64,000 nucleotides of DNA from Cellulosimicrobium cellulans. GTDB lineage: Bacteria; Actinomycetota; Actinomycetes; Actinomycetales; Cellulomonadaceae. The stretch covers positions 3,224,001 through 3,288,000 of the forward strand of contig NZ_JAFBCN010000001.1 of the NCBI RefSeq assembly GCF_016907755.1, written 5' to 3'. A program made the translations under genes and the position numbers. Positions 16,800 to 27,309 of this stretch are shown here, piece after piece. The notes under the pieces are model-generated. The model saw nothing but the letters and a program-made list of their open reading frames with translations. It had not been told where the DNA came from and did not search any database. Position 1 is the first letter of the stretch; each line of letters begins with the position of its first letter.

Positions 16800-18506
16800 A
16801 TGGCTGATCTGCGCGTCGCGCTGGCACAGGTCGACACGTGCGTGGGGGACCTCGACGGCAACGCCGCCCTCGTCCTCGCGCGCACCCGGGAGGCCGCGAC
16901 GGCGGGCGCGCGGCTCGTCGCGTTCCCGGAGATGACCCTCACCGGCTACCCGATCGAGGACCTCGCCCTGCGTGCGTCGTTCCGGCGCGCGGCGTGGGAC
17001 GCCGCCGCGGACATCGCGACCCGGCTCGACGCCGAGGGCCTGGGCCACGTCACCGTGGTGCTCGGCACCGTGGGTACCGCGGGCGCGCCCCGCGGCGCGG
17101 GAGCGGCGGAGCGCGAGGCGTCCGGCTCGCCCGCCGACCTCCCGACGAACCGCGCGGTCGTGCTGCGCGACGGCGTCGTGCAGGCCGCGTACGACAAGCA
17201 CCACCTGCCCAACTACGGCGTGTTCGACGAGTTCCGCATCTTCGCGCCCGGCGAGACCACGACGGTCGTCGAGGTCGAGGGCCGCCGCGTGGGGATCGCG
17301 ATCTGCGAGGACATCTGGCAGGACGGCGGCCCGGTCGCCGAGATGGCGACGCTCGACGAGGCGGGGAACGGGCTCGACCTGCTGCTCGTGCTCAACGGCT
17401 CCCCGTACGAGGAGGGCAAGGGGCACGTCCGCACCGACCTCGCGGCGCGCCGCGCGCGCGAGGTGAGCGCCCCGGTCGCGTACGTCAACCTCGTGGGCGG
17501 GCAGGACGACCTCGTGTTCGACGGCGGCTCGTTCGTCACCGACGCCGCGGGCGCGGTCGTCGCGCGCTCGCCGCAGTTCGTGGAGGACCTGCTGGTGTGG
17601 GAGCTGCCCGACGACGGCCGGGCCCCGCGCGGGTCCCTCGCCCCGGAGCTGCACCCCGACGAGGAGGTCTACCGGGCCTGCGTCACCGGGCTCGCGGGCT
17701 ACGTCCGCAAGAACGGTTTCCGCTCGGTCGTGCTCGGCGCGTCGGGCGGCATCGACTCGGCGCTCACCGCGACCGTCGCCGCGGACGCGATCGGCGGGAG
17801 CAACGTCGTCGGCGTCTCGATGCCCTCGCAGTACTCGTCCGAGCACAGCAAGGACGACGCCGCCGACCTCCTGAAGCGTCTCGGCGGGGACTACCGCGTC
17901 CAGCCCGTCGCGCCGATGGTCGACGCGTTCCAGGGCGAGCTCGCGCTCGAGGGCGTCGCCGAGGAGAACCTCCAGGCGCGCGTGCGCGGCGTGATCCTCA
18001 TGGCGATCTCCAACCGGGAGGGCCACCTCGTCATCGCGCCGGGCAACAAGTCCGAGCTCGCGACGGGGTACGCGACGATCTACGACGCGGGCAGCATCGG
18101 CGGCTTCGCGCCCCTCAAGGACGTCGACAAGTCGCGCGTGTGGCGGCTCGCGCGCTGGCGCAACGACCAGGCGGTCGACCGGGGCGAGATCCCGCCGATC
18201 CCCGAGTCGTCCATCACCAAGCCGCCGTCCGCGGAGCTGCGCCCGGGCCAGACCGACCAGGACTCGCTGCCTCCCTACGACCTCCTCGACGAGGTGCTCG
18301 ACGCCTACATCGAGCACGCCGAGGGCCGCGCCGAGCTGCTCGCTCGCGGGTTCGACCCCGAGGTCGTCGACAAGGTGGTCACGCTCGTCGACCGCGCCGA
18401 GTGGAAGCGCCGCCAGTACCCGCCGGGCCCCAAGGTCACCGCCCTCGCGTTCGGCCGCGACCGTCGCCTGCCCATCACCAACCGCTGGCGCGAGCCGCTC
18501 GACTGA
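16800..18506 (+). CDS. nadE: Glutamine-dependent NAD+ synthetase
   Basis: A 568-residue enzyme making NAD+ from nicotinic acid adenine dinucleotide, ATP and glutamine, the last step of NAD synthesis. The N-terminal amidase (nitrilase-fold) domain has the triad Glu44 ([10 protein letters not shown]), Lys133 (DKHHLPNYG) and Cys169 (GIAICEDIW). The C-terminal synthetase domain has the ATP-pyrophosphatase P-loop GASGGIDSA at 313-321, and later SELATGY and KSRVWRL. The two-domain length fits the glutamine-using type. It reads in the same direction as panB, 58 bases downstream, probably as one unit (cofactor biosynthesis). Confidence 0.97.
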   Translation: MADLRVALAQVDTCVGDLDGNAALVLARTREAATAGARLVAFPEMTLTGYPIEDLALRASFRRAAWDAAADIATRLDAEGLGHVTVVLGTVGTAGAPRGAGAAEREASGSPADLPTNRAVVLRDGVVQAAYDKHHLPNYGVFDEFRIFAPGETTTVVEVEGRRVGIAICEDIWQDGGPVAEMATLDEAGNGLDLLLVLNGSPYEEGKGHVRTDLAARRAREVSAPVAYVNLVGGQDDLVFDGGSFVTDAAGAVVARSPQFVEDLLVWELPDDGRAPRGSLAPELHPDEEVYRACVTGLAGYVRKNGFRSVVLGASGGIDSALTATVAADAIGGSNVVGVSMPSQYSSEHSKDDAADLLKRLGGDYRVQPVAPMVDAFQGELALEGVAEENLQARVRGVILMAISNREGHLVIAPGNKSELATGYATIYDAGSIGGFAPLKDVDKSRVWRLARWRNDQAVDRGEIPPIPESSITKPPSAELRPGQTDQDSLPPYDLLDEVLDAYIEHAEGRAELLARGFDPEVVDKVVTLVDRAEWKRRQYPPGPKVTALAFGRDRRLPITNRWREPLD

Positions 18507-18564
18507 CGCCGCCGGTCACCCCGCGCGCCGTCCGCCCCGTACCCCGCACCCAGGAAAGGCCGTC

Positions 18565-19413
18565 ATGTCTGCTCACACCGCCCCCGAGCCCGCCGCCACC
18601 GGCGGCACGGGACCGCGCCGCGTCCGCGTGCACCACCTCGCCGAGGCGAAGGCGCGCGGCGAGAAGATCACGATGCTCACGGCGTACGACGCGGTGACGG
18701 CGCGCATCTTCGACGACGCCGGGATCGACATGCTGCTGGTCGGCGACTCGATCGGCAACACGATGCACGGGCACGCCACGACGCTCCCCGTCACGGTCGA
18801 CGACCTGATCCCCCCGGCCCGCGCTGTCGCACGCGCCGCTCGACGAGCGTTCACGGTCGTCGACCTGCCGTTCGGGTCCTACGAGGCGAGCGCGGAGCGG
18901 GCGCTCGCCACGGGCGTGCGCTTCCTCAAGGAGACCGGCGTGAACGCGGTCAAGCTCGAGGGCGGGCGCCGCGTCGCCGCGCAGGTCCGCGCGCTCACCG
19001 ACGCCGGCATCCCTGTCGTCGGCCACCTGGGCTTCACGCCGCAGTCCGAGAACGCGCTCGGCGGGCCGCGGGTCCAGGGTCGGGGCGACGACGCCGCCGA
19101 GCGGCTCAGCGAGGACGCCCTCGCCGTGGCCGAGGCTGGGGCGGTCGCCGTCGTGCTCGAGATGGTCCCGGTCGAGGTCGCCGCCCGGATCACCGAGATC
19201 CTGCGCATCCCCACGATCGGCATCGGCGCGGGCGCCGCGTGCGACGGCCAGGTGCTCGTCTGGACGGACATGGCGGGCATGACGGACTGGTCGCCGCGCT
19301 TCGCCAAGCGGTACGCCGAGATCGGCGCCGCGCTCGGCCAGGCCGCCGCCGACTACGCTGCGGACGTCCGGGGCGGCACGTTCCCCGACGACGCGCACAG
19401 CTTCGCGCGCTGA
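18565..19413 (+). CDS. panB: 3-methyl-2-oxobutanoate hydroxymethyltransferase
   Basis: A 282-residue enzyme of pantothenate synthesis that transfers a hydroxymethyl group from 5,10-methylene-THF to ketoisovalerate. A 20-residue Ala/Pro-rich N-terminus precedes the (beta/alpha)8 barrel. Signatures are [24 protein letters not shown] (metal Asp), FGSYEAS, KLEGG (Lys), and [12 protein letters not shown] start with AGGAAAGG upstream. Downstream of nadE. It is convergent with the amidase gene across a short GC-rich spacer. Confidence 0.96.
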   Translation: MSAHTAPEPAATGGTGPRRVRVHHLAEAKARGEKITMLTAYDAVTARIFDDAGIDMLLVGDSIGNTMHGHATTLPVTVDDLIPPARAVARAARRAFTVVDLPFGSYEASAERALATGVRFLKETGVNAVKLEGGRRVAAQVRALTDAGIPVVGHLGFTPQSENALGGPRVQGRGDDAAERLSEDALAVAEAGAVAVVLEMVPVEVAARITEILRIPTIGIGAGAACDGQVLVWTDMAGMTDWSPRFAKRYAEIGAALGQAAADYAADVRGGTFPDDAHSFAR

Positions 19414-19447
19414 CCTCCCGGGTGTCCGAGGGCGGGGAGCCCCGGCG

Positions 19448-20365
19448 TCAGCCGACGTCCGCACCGCCGTCGCCCACCCACGCCGCGAGCCCCGCGGCGA
19501 GGGCGTCGGCGTAGCGCTGGCGGCCCTCCTCGGACTCCATGACCGCGGCCTCGTCGGGGTTGCGCATCTCCCCCAGCTCGAGCATGACCGCGGGGCGTTC
19601 GGCGTGGTTGAGGGTCGCGAGGTCGGCGCGCCGCTGGATCGGACCGTCGTCCGCGGTGACCGAGGACGACGGCGCGAACCCGGCCGCGGTCAGCGCCGCC
19701 ACGAGCTCGTGCGCGAGCGCGACGCTCGGTGCTCCCTGCTCCTCGTTCACGGGCGGGTCCGAGACGATCGCGAAGAATCCGTGCGCGCGACGGTCCTCGG
19801 TCCCGTTGGCGTGGATCGAGACGAGGACGTCGGCGTCGTTCTCCTGGGGGAAGCGGCCCCGCGCGTCGACGCACGGACCCACGCCCGCGTCGTCGGGGCG
19901 CGTGAGCACGACGACGGCGCCGAGCTCGGTGAGCCCCTCCGCGAGGCGGCTGCTCACGTCCCACGCGAACGCGTGCTCCGGGTAGCCCGCGTCCGTGGAC
20001 GCGCCCACGGTGTTGCAGGCCTTGGTGTCGCCCCGCCCGTCGGGGACGGGCGCGTTGACCGTGAGCGGGTTCGCCCCGTTGGCGCCGTTGTGCCCGGGGT
20101 CGACGGCGACGGTGAGGCCGGCGAGCGGGGGCGGCGGGCCGGTCTTCGTGACCGTCGGGTCCGGGGACGCGGTCGTCGGCCCGGGTGCGGGGGCCGAGGC
20201 GACGGCGTCGCCGGACGGGGCGAGCGTCGTCGGGTCTCCCCCGGACACGGCGCGGACCTGCAGTGCGACGAGGAACGTCAGCGCGCCGACGGCGAGCCCC
20301 ACGAGGAGCAGGCCGAGGCGCCCCGACCATGCGCGCCGCGGGCCGGGTGGTGGGCCGTGGGTCAC
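19448..20365 (-). CDS. N-acetylmuramoyl-L-alanine amidase (Amidase_3)
   Basis: A 305-residue zinc amidase that cleaves the lactyl-amide bond between muramic acid and the stem peptide of peptidoglycan. An N-terminal uncleaved-looking anchor or signal (LGLLLVGLAVGALTFLVAL, residues 17-36) and a Pro/Thr linker precede the Amidase_3 domain from about residue 80. Zinc/active-site landmarks are VDPGHNG, PEHAF (zinc Glu region), VSIHANG, and the C-terminal catalytic Glu in VMLELGEMRN. It starts at GTG 20365, overlapping the stop of the upstream 73-residue gene by four bases. Confidence 0.9.
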   Translation of the reverse strand: MTHGPPPGPRRAWSGRLGLLLVGLAVGALTFLVALQVRAVSGGDPTTLAPSGDAVASAPAPGPTTASPDPTVTKTGPPPPLAGLTVAVDPGHNGANGANPLTVNAPVPDGRGDTKACNTVGASTDAGYPEHAFAWDVSSRLAEGLTELGAVVVLTRPDDAGVGPCVDARGRFPQENDADVLVSIHANGTEDRRAHGFFAIVSDPPVNEEQGAPSVALAHELVAALTAAGFAPSSSVTADDGPIQRRADLATLNHAERPAVMLELGEMRNPDEAAVMESEEGRQRYADALAAGLAAWVGDGGADVG

Positions 20366-20583
20366 TCGCCGCGCTCGCGGCGCTCTTCCTCGTCCCAGGC
20401 GTCGGACCGCTCACGGGCGGTCTCGAGGGCCTTCTCCGCAGCCTCGCGCGTCGGGTACGGCCCCATGCGGTGCGTCCACGAGCCGCTCGGTCCGCGGTGC
20501 ACCTCACCCGTGCGGGTGTCGAAGTAGAACTGGTCCTCGGTCGCGGGCTCGCCGTCGTCGCTGAAGCGTGATCCGGTGCTCAT
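20362..20583 (-). CDS. SPOR-like small methionine-binding-motif protein (hypothetical)
   Basis: 73 residues: an acidic start, the motif [15 protein letters not shown], then [19 protein letters not shown] and a highly charged tail. The central strand-helix pattern ([18 protein letters not shown]) is that of a half SPOR-like fold, common in small actinobacterial proteins of unknown role. Its stop overlaps the amidase GTG start (GTGA), suggesting coupled translation and a link to cell-wall work, which is inference. It is divergent from map. Confidence 0.7.
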   Translation of the reverse strand: MSTGSRFSDDGEPATEDQFYFDTRTGEVHRGPSGSWTHRMGPYPTREAAEKALETARERSDAWDEEERRERGE

Positions 20584-20652
20584 GTTCCGATCCTCCCCCA
20601 TCCCGGGCCGCCTGTCCGTCCGCGCCCCGCGCACCTTCGTAGACTGGCCGCC

Positions 20653-21564
20653 ATGAGCCCCACCCCGTCCCCCACCTCGCCCGACGCCGTCGCGCCCCCC
20701 GGTCCGGACCGGCGTGGACCGCTCGTCCCGGGCGTCGTCGGACCGCTGCGCACGGTGCCCGCCTCGATCGAACGACCCGAGTACGTCGGGCGGCCGGGAC
20801 CGCGGCCGTTCACGGGCAGCGAGGTCAACGACCCCGAGACGGTCGACCGCATCCGCGTGGCGTCGCGGATCGCCGCCCAGGCTCTCGTCGAGGTGGGACG
20901 CCACGTCGCCCCGGGCGTCACGACCGACGAGCTCGACCGCGTCGGGCACGAGTTCGTCCTGGACCACGGCGCCTACCCGTCGACCCTGGGGTACCGCGGG
21001 TTCCCCAAGTCGCTGTGCACGTCGCTCAACGAGGTCGTGTGCCACGGCATCCCGGACTCGACGGAGCTCGTCGAGGGCGACATCGTCAACGTCGACATCA
21101 CCGCGTACGTCGGCGGCGTGCACGGCGACACCAACGCGACCTTCACCGTCGGCGCGGTCGACGAGGACTCTGCGCTGCTCGTCGAGCGCACGCGCGAGGC
21201 CCTGGCCCGCGGCATCAAGGCCGTCGCGCCGGGACGCCAGATCAACGTGGTCGGGCGCGTCATCGAGCGCTACGCGGCCCGGTTCGGGTACGGGGTCGTG
21301 CGCGAGTACACGGGGCACGGCGTCGGGCGTGCGTTCCACTCGGGCCTCGTCGTGCCGCACTACGACGCCGCGCCGGACCACGCGACCGTCATCGAGCCCG
21401 GGATGGTCTTCACGATCGAGCCGATGCTCACGCTCGGGACGTCCGAGTGGCGGATGTGGGACGACGGGTGGACGGTAGTCACCGCGGACGCCTCGCGGAC
21501 CGCGCAGTTCGAGCACACGCTGCTGGTGACCGACGACGGAGCGGAGATCCTCACACTGCCATGA
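20653..21564 (+). CDS. map: Methionine aminopeptidase, type I
   Basis: A 303-residue metalloprotease removing the initiator methionine from new proteins. The first 50 residues are a Pro-rich extension ([13 protein letters not shown]) like that of the MapB/type 1c actinobacterial enzymes. The catalytic pita-bread domain follows with the five metal ligands in context: VDITAY (Asp), DTNATF (Asp), GHGVG (His), TIEP (Glu), and AQFEHT (Glu). ATG start. Its stop overlaps the ppgK start by four bases (ATGA). Confidence 0.95.
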   Translation: MSPTPSPTSPDAVAPPGPDRRGPLVPGVVGPLRTVPASIERPEYVGRPGPRPFTGSEVNDPETVDRIRVASRIAAQALVEVGRHVAPGVTTDELDRVGHEFVLDHGAYPSTLGYRGFPKSLCTSLNEVVCHGIPDSTELVEGDIVNVDITAYVGGVHGDTNATFTVGAVDEDSALLVERTREALARGIKAVAPGRQINVVGRVIERYAARFGYGVVREYTGHGVGRAFHSGLVVPHYDAAPDHATVIEPGMVFTIEPMLTLGTSEWRMWDDGWTVVTADASRTAQFEHTLLVTDDGAEILTLP

Positions 21565-22337
21565 ACGCCCACCAGGACTCTCACTCCGCTCCCCGCACCG
21601 CCTTCGGCATCGACATCGGCGGCAGCGGCATCAAGGGCGCGCCGGTCGACCTCACCACCGGCGAGTTCGCGCAGGAGCGCCACCGCATCCCGACGCCCCA
21701 GCCCTCGACCCCGCAGGCCGTCGCCGAGGTGATCGCCGAGCTCGTCGGCGAGTACGACCTCCCGCAGGACGTGCCGATCGGCGTCGCGTTCCCTGCGCCG
21801 CTGCAGCACGGCGTCGTGCGCTTCATCGCGAACCTCGACCAGTCGTGGACCGGGGTCGACCTGCCCGCGCTCGTCGCGCGCGAGACCGGGCGCCACGTCG
21901 TCGCGGTCAACGACGCGGACGCCGCCGGGGTCGGCGAGGTGCGGTACGGCGCGGCACGCGACGCGGACGGGGTCGTGCTCGTCGCGACGCTCGGCACCGG
22001 GATCGGCAGCGCCATCGTCGTCGACGGGCACCTGCTCCCGAACACGGAGCTCGGTCACCTCGAGATCGACGGGTACGACGCCGAGACGCGCGCCTCCGAC
22101 GCCGCACGCGACCGGGAGGACCTGGACTGGGCGCAGTGGGCCGAGCGGCTGCAGCGCTACTTCGGCGTCGTGGAGGACCTGTTCTCGCCCGACCTCATCG
22201 TCGTGGGCGGGGGCGTGAGCAAGAAGCACGAGCACTTCCTGCCCTTGCTCCACCTCCGGGCACCGATCGTCCCGGCCCAGCTCCGCAACGCGGCAGGCAT
22301 CGTCGGTGCGGCGTCGCTCGCGGCGGACGCGCGCTGA
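21561..22337 (+). CDS. ppgK: Polyphosphate/ATP glucokinase
   Basis: A 258-residue ROK-type kinase phosphorylating glucose to glucose-6-phosphate with polyphosphate (and usually ATP) as donor, typical of actinobacteria. Phosphate-binding motifs are [10 protein letters not shown] near the N-terminus and LGTGIGSA in the middle; the sugar/catalytic Asp lies in [12 protein letters not shown] at 21561 overlaps the map stop. It is convergent with the STAS gene across only six bases. Confidence 0.93.
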   Translation: MNAHQDSHSAPRTAFGIDIGGSGIKGAPVDLTTGEFAQERHRIPTPQPSTPQAVAEVIAELVGEYDLPQDVPIGVAFPAPLQHGVVRFIANLDQSWTGVDLPALVARETGRHVVAVNDADAAGVGEVRYGAARDADGVVLVATLGTGIGSAIVVDGHLLPNTELGHLEIDGYDAETRASDAARDREDLDWAQWAERLQRYFGVVEDLFSPDLIVVGGGVSKKHEHFLPLLHLRAPIVPAQLRNAAGIVGAASLAADAR

Positions 22338-22343
22338 CCGGAG

Positions 22344-22709
22344 TCAGCTCGTCGTGACCTCGTGGCGCTCCGTGCCGAAGATGTCGATGACGCCGAGCAT
22401 CTCGAGGACGTCGGTCACGACCGTCGGCGGGTTGCGCAGCGTGACGGACAGCCCCTCCTCGGAGCCGATCGTGTAGAACTGCACGAGGAACGCGATGCCC
22501 GTGGAGTCCATGAACGTCACCTTGGACGTGTCGATCACCACGGGGACGTCCCGTTCGAGCGCGTTCGCGAGCGCGGCGCTCGCCTCGCTGCGGAGGGCGA
22601 CGTCGATCTCGCCCCACATGTCCACGACGCTCGCCTCGGGCTCCTCGAGCAGCCGGATGCCGCCCGTCCCCGCCTCGGCGTCGTTCCGCTCCAGCTCCTG
22701 CACCAACAC
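22344..22709 (-). CDS. STAS-domain anti-sigma-factor antagonist
   Basis: 121 residues with GTG start at 22709 (VLVQELERN). Two in-frame alternatives up to 22817 would add a nonhomologous basic N-terminus. The single STAS domain has the phosphorylation motif [11 protein letters not shown], with the target serine in DSTG, as in RsbV/SpoIIAA-like antagonists that release a sigma factor when dephosphorylated. A kinase partner is not in the window. It is convergent with ppgK. The 329-base region upstream (22710-23038) contains only the ppc terminator and no convincing gene. Confidence 0.85.
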   Translation of the reverse strand: MLVQELERNDAEAGTGGIRLLEEPEASVVDMWGEIDVALRSEASAALANALERDVPVVIDTSKVTFMDSTGIAFLVQFYTIGSEEGLSVTLRNPPTVVTDVLEMLGVIDIFGTERHEVTTS

Positions 22710-22972
22710 TGCCCCGCCCTTCGTCCCGCCCTGCCTCGCCCACCCCGACGAGTACCGCGCCTCCTGCCTGACGCTCCGATCGGTCGTTACCTGATGTCGT
22801 ACGTCGTCGGGCGACAACGAGGCTCCGGCGTGATCGGTCGTCGCTAGCGTACCCCACGGATGCCGCGGGCAGGTAGGCCTCTGGCGAAGGCTTTACCCTG
22901 GAGGCCGTCGATATCGTTCACCGGAGCGATCGTTGAGGATTCATTCAACAGTTGGACGGGTGTCCAGACGGC

Positions 22973-23017
22973 GACGGCCGCCACTCGACCCTGAGCCGGG
23001 TCGGCGTGGCGGCCGTC
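22973..23017 (-). terminator. ppc terminator hairpin
   Basis: Arms 22973-22984 and 23006-23017 (12 bp, GACGGCCGCCAC and its complement) continue inward through CGACCC/GGGTCG into a long stem. It lies just downstream of the ppc stop. Confidence 0.85.
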
Positions 23018-23038
23018 GTGCGCGTGGGCGCTGCGGGG

Positions 23039-25783
23039 TCAGCCCGTGTTCTGCAGGCCGGCGGCGACGCCGTTCACGGTGAGCAGCAGGAGGTGCTGCA
23101 GCTCGTCCTTGACCGGCCCTTCCGCGCCCGAGCGGAGGCCGCGCAGGGCACGCACCTGGAGCAGCGAGAGCGCGTCGACGTACGGGCTGCGGAGCTGGAC
23201 CGCGCGGCCCAGGACGCGGCGCCCGGCGAGAGGCCAGGCGTTCTCCGTGACGGCGAGGACCTGCTCGCGCGTGAGCCGCAGCTCGTCGAGGATCGCCTGC
23301 GCGAGGTCGTCGCGCTCGCCGAGCGCGAGGTACCGCTCCGCGATGCGCTCGTCCGTCTTGGCGAGCGACATCTCGACGTTGTCGAGGAGCGTCGCGAACA
23401 GCGGCCACTCGCGGTGCGCCTCGCGCAGCAGGTCGAGGTCGCCGAACTCCTTCAACGCCGTCCCGAGCCCGTACCAGCCCGCGAGGTTGATGCGGGCCTG
23501 CGACCACGAGAACACCCACGGGATGGCCCGCAGGTCGTCGAGCGAGGAGACGGACAGGCCGCGGCGTGCCGGACGCGAGCCGATGGGCAGCAGGCCCACC
23601 TCCTCGAGCGGCGTCACCTCGGCGAACCACTGCGGGAAGCCGTCCGCGCGCACGAGCTCGTGGAACCGGCGGCGCGACGACACGTCGAGCGCCGCGGCCA
23701 GGTCGCGGTACCGCTCGGTCGCCTCGGCGTTGCGCTTCTCCGTCGACGGCGCCGACGCCAGCAGGGTCGCCGCGGCGACCTGCTCGATGTGGCGCGACGC
23801 GATGGTCGGGTCGCCGTAGCGCGCGAGGATGACCTCGCCCTGCTCCGTGAGCTTGAACCGGCCGTCGACCGAGCCCGGCGGCTGGGCGAGCACCGCACGG
23901 TTCGCCGGACCGCCCCCGCGACCGAGCGCACCGCCACGGCCGTGGAACAGCGTCAGCGTGATGTCGTGCCGCTCGGCCCACTGCGCGATGCGGCTCTGCG
24001 CGTCGTGCAGCGCGAGCGTCGCCGAGACCGGACCGACGTCCTTCGACGAGTCCGAGTAGCCGAGCATGACCTCGACGCGGCGCCCGTTCTCGGCGAGCCG
24101 GCGCTGCACCTGGGGAAGCGTGAGCATCGACTCGAGGATGTCGACGCTCGCCCGGAGGTCCGCGAAGGTCTCGAACAGCGGGATCGCGTCGACGACCGGC
24201 ACCTCGTCGGCGCCCTCGAACGCGAGCTCCGCGAGCTGGTACACCGCCGCGAGGTGCTCGGGCTTCTGCGTGAAGGACACGATGTAGCGGCGCGCGGCGC
24301 GGACGCCGTAGCGCTCCTGGACCGCGCCGAGAGCGCGGAAGGTGTCGAGCACCTCGCGCGTGCGGTCGGACAGGTCGCCCCGCAGGCCCTTCTCCGCGAT
24401 CTCCGCGAGCGCGGCCTCGTGGACCTGCGAGTGCTGACGCACCTCGAGCTCCGCGAGGTGGAAGCCGAACGTCTCCACCTGCCAGACGAGCTGCTGCAGG
24501 TCCCCGTAGGCCGCGCGGGGCGCGCCCGCCGCGACGAGCGACTCCTGGACGACGCGCAGGTCGGACTCGAGCTGCTCCGCGGTCGCGTACGCGAGGTCCG
24601 CGTTGCGGGCGCGCGTCGCGGCGATCCGGTCCGCCACGACGAGCAGGACCGCACGGTGCGGCTCGCCCGGGGACGCCGCCGACGCGGCGGCCGTCACGGC
24701 CTCCGAGAGGCGGCGCTGCCGCTCCCAGAGCGCCCGCAGCCCGTCCGACGGCGGCGTGCCGTCCTGGTCGAGCGTGAGCTTGCGCCCGACGAGGCGCGTC
24801 TGCTGCTCGAGCGCGGCGAACGCGTGGTCCGCCGCGATCGCGGCCGCCTGGCGCGTGACCTCGGCCGTGACGTTCGGGTTGCCGTCACGGTCGCCGCCGA
24901 TCCACGTGCCGAGGCTGACGAACGGCCGCACGAGCGGCTCCTCGCGCCCCGCCTCGTCGCCGAGGAGCCAGTCGTCCAGGCGCCGGTAGACCGTGGGGAA
25001 CGTGTCGAACATCGTCGCGTCGAACACGCCGAGCGCCGTCTTCACCTCGTCGAGGACGGACGGCTTGTGCTCGCGGATCGGCGCGGTGCGCCACATCGTG
25101 TCGATCTCGGCGAGCAGGCGGCGCTCGTTCTCCGCGAGCGACGTGCCGCCGAGGCGCTGCGCGTCCCGCTCGTCGAGCAGGGTCGCGATGCGGCGCACCG
25201 CGCCGGACACCGCACGACGGCGGGCCTCGGTCGGGTGCGCCGTGAGCACCGGGCGGAACTCGAGGCGACGCAGCCGGCGCAGCGCCTCCTCACGGCCCAC
25301 CTCGCCGACGAGCTGCTCGAACGCCTCCGGGAGGGAGTCGTCGGGCGTCGTCGCGCGGGTCGCGAACTCGGCCTCGCGCTCGCGCAGGACGCGCACGCGG
25401 TGGTACTCCTCCGCGAGGTTCGCGAGGTGGAAGTAGCACGTGAAGGCCCGGGCGACCTGCTCGGCGCGCGCCATGGAGAGGCCCTCGACGAGGGTCTCCG
25501 CCTCGGCGAGCACCGTGCCGGACGGGTCGTCGTACGCGCGGATGGACAGCTCGCGCAGGCGCTCGACGTCGTCGAGCAGGTCCTGGCCGCCCGTCTCGCG
25601 GAGCACGGTGCCGAGCAGACCGCCGAGCAGGCGGACGTCGTCGCGCAGCGGGGCGGGCACGTCGTGGCGGGCGAGGCCGCGCCCTGCGTGCCCGGTGTCG
25701 TCGGAGACGTCGGCGGCGGCCCGGTCAGGGCCGTCGGCAGCACCCGGCGACGGGGACAGTTCCGAAGGGGAGAGGTCGTTCAC
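23039..25783 (-). CDS. ppc: Phosphoenolpyruvate carboxylase
   Basis: A 914-residue anaplerotic enzyme fixing bicarbonate onto phosphoenolpyruvate to give oxaloacetate. Landmarks are VLTAHPTEARRR (active-site His), GTWIGGDRDGNP, LGYSDSSKDVG, HGRGGALGRGGGP (mobile catalytic loop) and the C-terminal LLLLTVNGVAAGLQNTG ending in the family-typical ...NTG. The first 45 residues are an acidic, disordered-looking extension. Length is usual. A strong terminator follows. It is not in an operon. Confidence 0.97.
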   Translation of the reverse strand: MNDLSPSELSPSPGAADGPDRAAADVSDDTGHAGRGLARHDVPAPLRDDVRLLGGLLGTVLRETGGQDLLDDVERLRELSIRAYDDPSGTVLAEAETLVEGLSMARAEQVARAFTCYFHLANLAEEYHRVRVLREREAEFATRATTPDDSLPEAFEQLVGEVGREEALRRLRRLEFRPVLTAHPTEARRRAVSGAVRRIATLLDERDAQRLGGTSLAENERRLLAEIDTMWRTAPIREHKPSVLDEVKTALGVFDATMFDTFPTVYRRLDDWLLGDEAGREEPLVRPFVSLGTWIGGDRDGNPNVTAEVTRQAAAIAADHAFAALEQQTRLVGRKLTLDQDGTPPSDGLRALWERQRRLSEAVTAAASAASPGEPHRAVLLVVADRIAATRARNADLAYATAEQLESDLRVVQESLVAAGAPRAAYGDLQQLVWQVETFGFHLAELEVRQHSQVHEAALAEIAEKGLRGDLSDRTREVLDTFRALGAVQERYGVRAARRYIVSFTQKPEHLAAVYQLAELAFEGADEVPVVDAIPLFETFADLRASVDILESMLTLPQVQRRLAENGRRVEVMLGYSDSSKDVGPVSATLALHDAQSRIAQWAERHDITLTLFHGRGGALGRGGGPANRAVLAQPPGSVDGRFKLTEQGEVILARYGDPTIASRHIEQVAAATLLASAPSTEKRNAEATERYRDLAAALDVSSRRRFHELVRADGFPQWFAEVTPLEEVGLLPIGSRPARRGLSVSSLDDLRAIPWVFSWSQARINLAGWYGLGTALKEFGDLDLLREAHREWPLFATLLDNVEMSLAKTDERIAERYLALGERDDLAQAILDELRLTREQVLAVTENAWPLAGRRVLGRAVQLRSPYVDALSLLQVRALRGLRSGAEGPVKDELQHLLLLTVNGVAAGLQNTG

Positions 25784-25896
25784 GGTGACGAGAGTATTCC
25801 TTGACCGTCAGGGGACGTGAAGGCGTCCGAGGGGTGATCGTCGGTCGAGCACCGGTCGGCAGGGGGTCGCAGCCCGCGACCCCGGACCGGTCGCCG

Positions 25897-26715
25897 TCAG
25901 CGGCGCGCGCCGACGCGCACCGCGTCGAACGGCGCGTTCGACGTCACGCGGTCCTCGATCGAGGCGGTGACGACGTCCTTGGCGACGCGCGCGGCGTCGA
26001 GCACCGAGGCGCCCTTGGCGAGCTCGGCGGTGATCGCGGCGGCGAACGTGCAGCCCGCTCCGCTCACGCGCTCCTCGCCGATCTTCGGCGTGCGCAGCAC
26101 GTGCACCTCGTCGCCGTCGACCAGCACGTCGACCGCGTCCGGGCCGGGCAGCTCGACGCCACCCTTCGCGACGACGGCGCGCGGGCCGAGCGCCTGGACC
26201 TTGCGCGCCGCGTCGACGAGCTCCTCGACCGTCTCGATCGACTCGACGCCCGCGAGCGTGCGCGTCTCGAAGAGGTTGGGCGTGACGACGGTCGCGAGCG
26301 GGAGGACCTGCGCGCGCAGCGCGGTGTCGGTGTCGAGCGCCGCGCCCGGCTCCTGGCCCTTGCAGATGAGCACCGGGTCGAGCACCACGTGCTCCCACGT
26401 GCGAGAGCGCAGCGACTCCGCGACGACGTCGATCGTCGCAGGCGTGCCGAGCATGCCGATCTTCACGACCGACGGCTCGTGCGTGACCGTCGCCGCCTCG
26501 AACTGGTCGGCGATCACCTGAGGGTCGACCGGGACGAACCGGTGGCCCCAGTCGTTCTTCGGGTCGAACGAGACGATGCACGTGAGCGTGCCGACGCCGT
26601 ACGCACCGAGCTCCTGGAACGTCTTGAGGTCGGCCTGGATCCCGGCACCGCCGGTGGCCTCCGACCCCGCGATGACGTAGGCGAGCGGGGGCGTGTGCGC
26701 GTCGTGGTGGGACAT
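25897..26715 (-). CDS. Pyridoxine kinase / HMP-phosphate kinase family (ThiD/PdxK)
   Basis: A 272-residue ribokinase-fold kinase. The N-terminus has AYVIAGSEATGGAGIQADLK, as in ThiD and the related pyridoxal kinases. Other marks are LDPVLICKG, VVTPNLFE and the anion-hole motif ERVSGAGCTFAAAI with catalytic Asp region. Members phosphorylate hydroxymethylpyrimidine (phosphate) for thiamine or pyridoxine/pyridoxal; sequence alone does not separate the two. The segment TLTCIVSFDPKNDWGHRF resembles the Gram-positive PdxK subtype. Start ATG 26715. It lies between ppc and rnpB as a single gene. Confidence 0.88.
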   Translation of the reverse strand: MSHHDAHTPPLAYVIAGSEATGGAGIQADLKTFQELGAYGVGTLTCIVSFDPKNDWGHRFVPVDPQVIADQFEAATVTHEPSVVKIGMLGTPATIDVVAESLRSRTWEHVVLDPVLICKGQEPGAALDTDTALRAQVLPLATVVTPNLFETRTLAGVESIETVEELVDAARKVQALGPRAVVAKGGVELPGPDAVDVLVDGDEVHVLRTPKIGEERVSGAGCTFAAAITAELAKGASVLDAARVAKDVVTASIEDRVTSNAPFDAVRVGARR

Positions 26716-26774
26716 GGTGCTCCTCGGCACGAGTAGGACGGAGTGCCGTCGTCCCGGTCGTGCCGGGAGGCGGG

Positions 26775-27192
26775 CGGACGAGCCGGTCTGTACGCCGGGT
26801 TCTGTTCCCGCGCGAGGTCACCCTCGCGCGGGCGACGGTCATCCATCTAGGCCCTGCGTCGCCGCAGGGCTCGAGCGGTCTACCCGACTGTGCTTCTCCG
26901 TGGAGAATCGGGCGGGCAGCCCTCAGACACAGTCTGTCTGACCTTGCTCCAGGTGGGGTTTACCGAGCCGGGCCGGTCACCCGGCCCGCTGGTGGTCTCT
27001 TACACCACCGTTTCACCCTTACCGCGCCGGGCAGGGCCGAAGCCCGTCCTGACGTGGCGGTCTGTTCTCTGTGGCACTGTCCCGCGGGTCACCCCGGGTG
27101 GGCGTTACCCACCACCTTGCCCTTCGGAGCCCGGACGTTCCTCGGCGAGGAGCACGAGGCCCCTCGACGCGACCGTCCGACCGACTCGTCCG
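26775..27192 (-). ncRNA. rnpB: RNase P RNA, bacterial type A
   Basis: The catalytic RNA of RNase P, about 418 nt, which trims the 5' end of precursor tRNAs. The 5' universal element GAGGAACGTCCGGGCTCC (actinobacterial variant) and the 3' element AGAACCCGGCGTACAGACC are both present. P1 closes perfectly: 27179-27192 pairs with 26775-26788 over 14 bp with one G-U. The GGTAAGGGTGAAACGG block is also seen. No competing ORF fits here. The ends are placed from P1 pairing, so they are accurate to a few bases. Confidence 0.97.
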
Positions 27193-27200
27193 CACCGGCA

Positions 27201-27229
27201 AGATTACCGGTCCCGGGCGGATCGTCGAA
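27201..27229 (-). promoter_or_regulatory. rnpB promoter
   Basis: On the minus strand TTCGAC (27224-27229), 17 bases, TAATCT (27201-27206), about eight bases before the predicted 5' end of rnpB. It is a good match for a vegetative sigma promoter. Confidence 0.7.
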
Positions 27230-27309
27230 CCAGCGACCGGCCCACCTGAGGGGGCGGCGGCCCCGTAGGATGGCCCGCCCCCCTCACACCCGGATCCCGG
27301 AGGTCTGAC